In this document: positions 60,661-64,000 of the stretch, piece after piece
Layout: each line of letters starts with the position of its first letter
Position numbering within the stretch: the stretch's first letter is position 1
NCBI GenBank assembly: GCA_009767595.1
Contig: VSDK01000742.1
Coordinates: 65,111 to 129,110, forward strand
Reading direction: 5' to 3'
Origin: Symbiodinium kawagutii
Taxonomy: Eukaryota > Sar > Dinophyceae > Suessiales > Symbiodiniaceae
Length of the DNA: 64,000 nucleotides
The notes under the pieces: model-generated
The model's database searches: none
What the model was told of the DNA's origin: nothing
The model's input: the letters and a program-made list of their open reading frames with translations, nothing else
Position numbers and translations under genes: made by a program

Positions 60661-62059
60661 GTTGGTCAGGGCACAACGAGCAACGTGATCGGCCGTGTTC
60701 AAAGGGTGGAAGGATAGCTCCCTCTCAAGCACCAGGCATCAATGATGGATGAATGGCTCATGATTGATTCATGATAACGGGCCAATGATGGTGTTAACCA
60801 TGGGCGATGAGCAATAAGCTGAGTTGGCAAAGTCCAACATCGTCCAACTACCTGGGCCATTGGGCAATGAAAAGTGCTGATTTGCATCACAAACTTCTGG
60901 AGAATCTTGCTGAAGCCTATGACCAACATCCCCGGGAACCCCCCTGTAGCGATTGTTTCTGTGAGACTCTGAGCCTGATTTTGTGATGGAGGTATATGAA
61001 GGTGCTGGATAAGTTTGTATCGCATTTTCTTTGTGAAATATCTTTGAACAGAACAGGGAATCTCTCTGGCAGCATTGTGTTGTGAGGGCGCTTTGCATTT
61101 CACATGTTTCCTGGCCAATGTCACGGGTAGAAAATCTAGGTAGCTCATCACTGAAGAACATCCTGGAGAGAGAGAGAGTGTGTGCGTAACACATGCAAAT
61201 AAGTATACCTAAAGGAAGGAAACAACGACGATTTATATTTGGTGGTTTTCATCGTTCTAGTAAAAAGGAGTAGAACTGATTATTTTAGTTCCAATGAGGT
61301 TCCTGCCCGCACCATTCAATAGACAGTGATCATTCTGAACCATGCAGTCCGACTGTGTTTTGGAACCAAACAATACAGGAACAACAGCATCACACAAGCA
61401 ACAAGAACTGGCCCCTACTCGTGATGCAAACTCTTTGTGGTGGCGCGTCGCGCGTGTTTCAACACAACCCTGAAGCAGGATAGCTGGTTTCCCAATCTTC
61501 AGCGTTGACCAGTTGGAGGGCTATAAACTCCAGCAAACTAACCACTCATAGCAAAACCATTTATAATCACTTAAATTAATGCTATAATCTATCAACTATA
61601 TCCCTAAACCATATCTCCAGCAAACTAATCTATCACCTCATAGCTATATATATATATAATCTAACTAAACCACCTTGCAATTAACCACTTGGTTGAGTGG
61701 ATAATCACGATGTTCCTCTCAACCAGCAGAGGTCGACTAAAGAAATCTGACATGCAAACGCGAACTGACTATTTCCCAATCATCGGACCAGCTTCCTTTG
61801 GGAAGGCAACACTTCCAGGTGGAATGGAAGATCGAAATATCATGAGCTATTTACATGTCTTGACATGTTTTATGCCTATATGCTCCCTGAATGGCATATC
61901 TGCCCAGGTAAATGATGTTAAATGTATATCAGTAGAAATACCGCACATGGAGTACCTGGGATGTGTACTGGCTTCTAGATTCACAAACCACAGCTATCAA
62001 ATTGTGAATCACCAGCTATTGCGATGGTCAGGGTCTATGAATAGATTATGGATATTTAT

Positions 62060-62363
62060 GGATCTCCCATTGCAACTACGCAGCTTTCCGCCAGCCCAAT
62101 GTCTTCTCTCCAAGCTTCAAAATCGGAGACACCTCCACAGACTGAACATGAGCGGCGTTCAGGGTGACTAAAGCAGCCAATCTCCAAAGCATTGGCAAAT
62201 GATGCAACGCCATAGACCGTGAAACAGCGCGTTTCACGACACAACACTGGATGCTGATTGGCGTCTCATGGCTGCAGAAATTCAGCAAGTTCTTGGGCAG
62301 AGGAAACATCCACAGCTGGTACCCCGAGCTGCCAACCCAAGTCATCAGTGGCGATCCAGAAAG
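62060..62363 (-). CDS. Candidate exon pair, unknown
   Basis: 62268-62363 starts after GTTCAG and reads FWIATDDLGWQLGVPAVD then VSSAQELAEFLQ, which looks like real folded protein. 62060-62200 is open in two minus frames, one containing RRSCSVCGGVSDFEAWRED and one NAAHVQSVEVSPILKLGEK; I cannot choose between them. A 160-codon plus-strand frame over 61689-62171 is probably chance. Confidence 0.35.
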
Positions 62364-62727
62364 CTGAACGAGGCCATACAAACCAAACATCCAAGCTGAC
62401 CGCTGTGCTTTCCAACGGGTTTTACATAAGTTTCACGACTTAAATCCAGAAACTGACCATTCAACAGTTTGTTGTCATGGGCCACACCGAAGCACTACCC
62501 ACCATGAAGCATTCCTTGGATCCTTCACACTGGATCTCAGCTCGACCCCCAGCCGACCTGGACGCCTTTCGAGGCCATGCTCGGCCCTGCCCCCGTAACG
62601 CACCCGCTGGGATGACGCTCTTACAGGTCACAGTGAAGCTTCGAGGAAGCTGGTTCAACAGCCTCAGTTGCTGGAGAAGGAACGTCAAAGGTTGATAGAA
62701 ATTTGGCTTGGAACAACTTATTGTAGT

Positions 62728-62792
62728 GAGATTGCTAGTGAGAGATTGATAGTGAGAGATTGATAGTGAGAGATTGATAGTGAGAGATTGAT
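62728..62792. repeat. Short tandem repeat, 16-bp unit
   Basis: About four copies of AGTGAGAGATTGATAG in a row. Confidence 0.85.
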
Positions 62793-63139
62793 AGTTCAAC
62801 AACTTGGAACGCCATCGATAGTGAAGCAAGTCGAAACAACTGATAATACCGGAGAAAGAATGAATTATCGACCATTCATGGATTACACCATTGGCAACGA
62901 TTTGATCATTGGTTCTCATTGGTTCATCCAGTTTCATCATATTCATATAAGCCTTACTTAGCCATTGATGCTTCATCAACCATAAGCCTTACATAGCCGC
63001 ACTTAACCATTGATCAACCACTACTGACCTCTGTTTCTTCAACTGGCGACCATGGCGCGTCCCGGTCAACGCCACCAAGCGGCTCACGCTCGCCGAAAGT
63101 ACTGAAGGAGCCAAAGGTTCGGATCAACCGACCTGCAAC

Positions 63140-63240
63140 AAATGGTAGTTTCTCAAAATAGGGGGACCCCTAAATCATCCAATATGAGTCATATATAGCA
63201 AAAAACCAACTATTTTGGGGGTCGCCTATTTTGATAGACC
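63140..63240. repeat. Family A element
   Basis: ATGGTAGTTTCTCAAAATAG at the left, CCTATTTTGATAGACCCC at the right. Confidence 0.8.
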
Positions 63241-63444
63241 CCAAATGTTTGGGTTGCTTTCTTTTGTCGGGTGACGTAGTTTGTACCCAAGTGTTCATCA
63301 GCAACTAAGGATGAAGGACTCTGGGCACACTCCAAAGGGACGATCTACTTTGATTCTCCAAGGTCCAATACATGTTTTTGACCCACAACCACCACAGACT
63401 GCAGTTTGCTTTTTTTGCTCCGATTGCGCATCAGAGCCACTTGC

Positions 63445-63481
63445 CATCAGTTCCACGGAAGAACCAAAAGCAGTCCTCAAT
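63445..63481 (-). CDS. Candidate micro-exon, unknown
   Basis: After CCTCAG the frame reads IEDCFWFFRGTDG and meets a GC donor (GATG|GCAAGT). The motif is short but protein-like. A GC-rich frame STFGEREPLGGVDRDAPWSP near 63055-63115 may be the next exon. Confidence 0.3.
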
Positions 63482-63789
63482 CTGAGGAGGAAAGGCTTGC
63501 TGGTGGGCTGAAACGACTGGGAGGCGTAATGTGATCGTGATGATGGTTAATTCTGGTTTGTTTTAACTACTGGTATCATGATAAGTACATGTGTGAATGT
63601 ATGTGCATAATGCAAAAACTCTATATTGCACAGGTTCTATGTTTCTATAATTTGTGCACATGCCCATACATGTTGTATAAAATCTGCGCATGTGCGTGTG
63701 CATGCGTGTATATATGTAAGGTGTGAATGTAAATAAGATTAAATAAGCATGAATTTTATCTAACTATCATGTATGTGCATCTGCATGTG

Positions 63790-63892
63790 TCTGTCCGTCT
63801 GTCTGTCTGTCTGCCTGCCAGCCTGCCTGCCCGCCTGCCTGCCTGCATGCGTGCAGTATGTAAGTTTGTATGTATGTAAGTAAGTATGTACG

Positions 63893-63923
<31 letters not shown>

Positions 63924-64000
63924 GTATGTATGTATGTATGTATGTATGTATGTATGTATGTATGTATGTATGTATGTATGTATGTATGTATGTATGTATG
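63790..64000. repeat. CTGT/CTGC then TGTA microsatellite, running to the window end
   Basis: CTGT/CTGC units change to TGTA/TGTAAG units and continue to the last base. It is a likely breakpoint for assembly. Confidence 0.95.

Noticed and set aside
61689-62171. 160-codon plus-strand frame
   Set aside because: AT-rich, no motif, opposite to all other genes, and overlaps better minus-strand candidates.

Overview
The window looks like dinoflagellate nuclear DNA, most like a Symbiodiniaceae or related suessialean genome. Four things point there. Coding sequence is cut into very short GC-rich exons (27 to 155 bp) scattered through AT-rich introns. Splice donors that fit the reading frame are a mixture of GT, GC and GA. 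Every gene I can support lies on the minus strand, matching the one-way gene arrays known in this group. An FNIP/leucine-rich repeat protein and plant-type (TTTAGGG) telomere-like repeats are also present. Exon ends were deduced by eye from reading frame, motif continuity and splice phase; they are not experimental.

Layout, read along the minus strand from high to low coordinates. 63.5-50 kb: isolated candidate exons of one or more unrecognised genes, with a telomere-like block near 60 kb. 49.9-49.0 kb: two exons that join in frame into an HWxR / WSHKPG / FCGY domain of unknown function. 45-43 kb: candidate exons just upstream of a kinase. 43.4-18.7 kb: a serine/threonine kinase of the AGC (PKG/PKA-like) type, readable from glycine loop to C-terminal HxxF motif in at least 15 exons. 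Inside one of its introns (38.47-28.00 kb), on the same strand, sits a second gene of ten exons (37.16-29.55 kb). It encodes a nocturnin/CCR4-like exonuclease-endonuclease-phosphatase (EEP) enzyme with all the usual catalytic motifs.

18.2-14.0 kb: a zinc-finger plus reverse-transcriptase N-terminal fragment of a non-LTR retroelement, then a 747-bp repeat-bounded intron-like block, then a damaged reading-frame series (membrane part, +1 shift, one in-frame TGA) of unknown origin. 12-7 kb: a few candidate exons. 6.4-4.3 kb: a single-exon 718-residue FNIP-repeat protein. 3.1-0.76 kb: three exons of an unrecognised gene.

Three families of short inverted-repeat elements (called here A about 105 bp, B about 120 bp, C about 100 bp) pepper introns and spacers, often within about 150 bp of an exon. 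Microsatellites are frequent. No rRNA, tRNA, CRISPR array or bacterial-type operon was seen. The kinase and the nocturnin-like enzyme suggest signalling and nucleotide/mRNA metabolism functions, but nothing in the sequence links them beyond the nesting.
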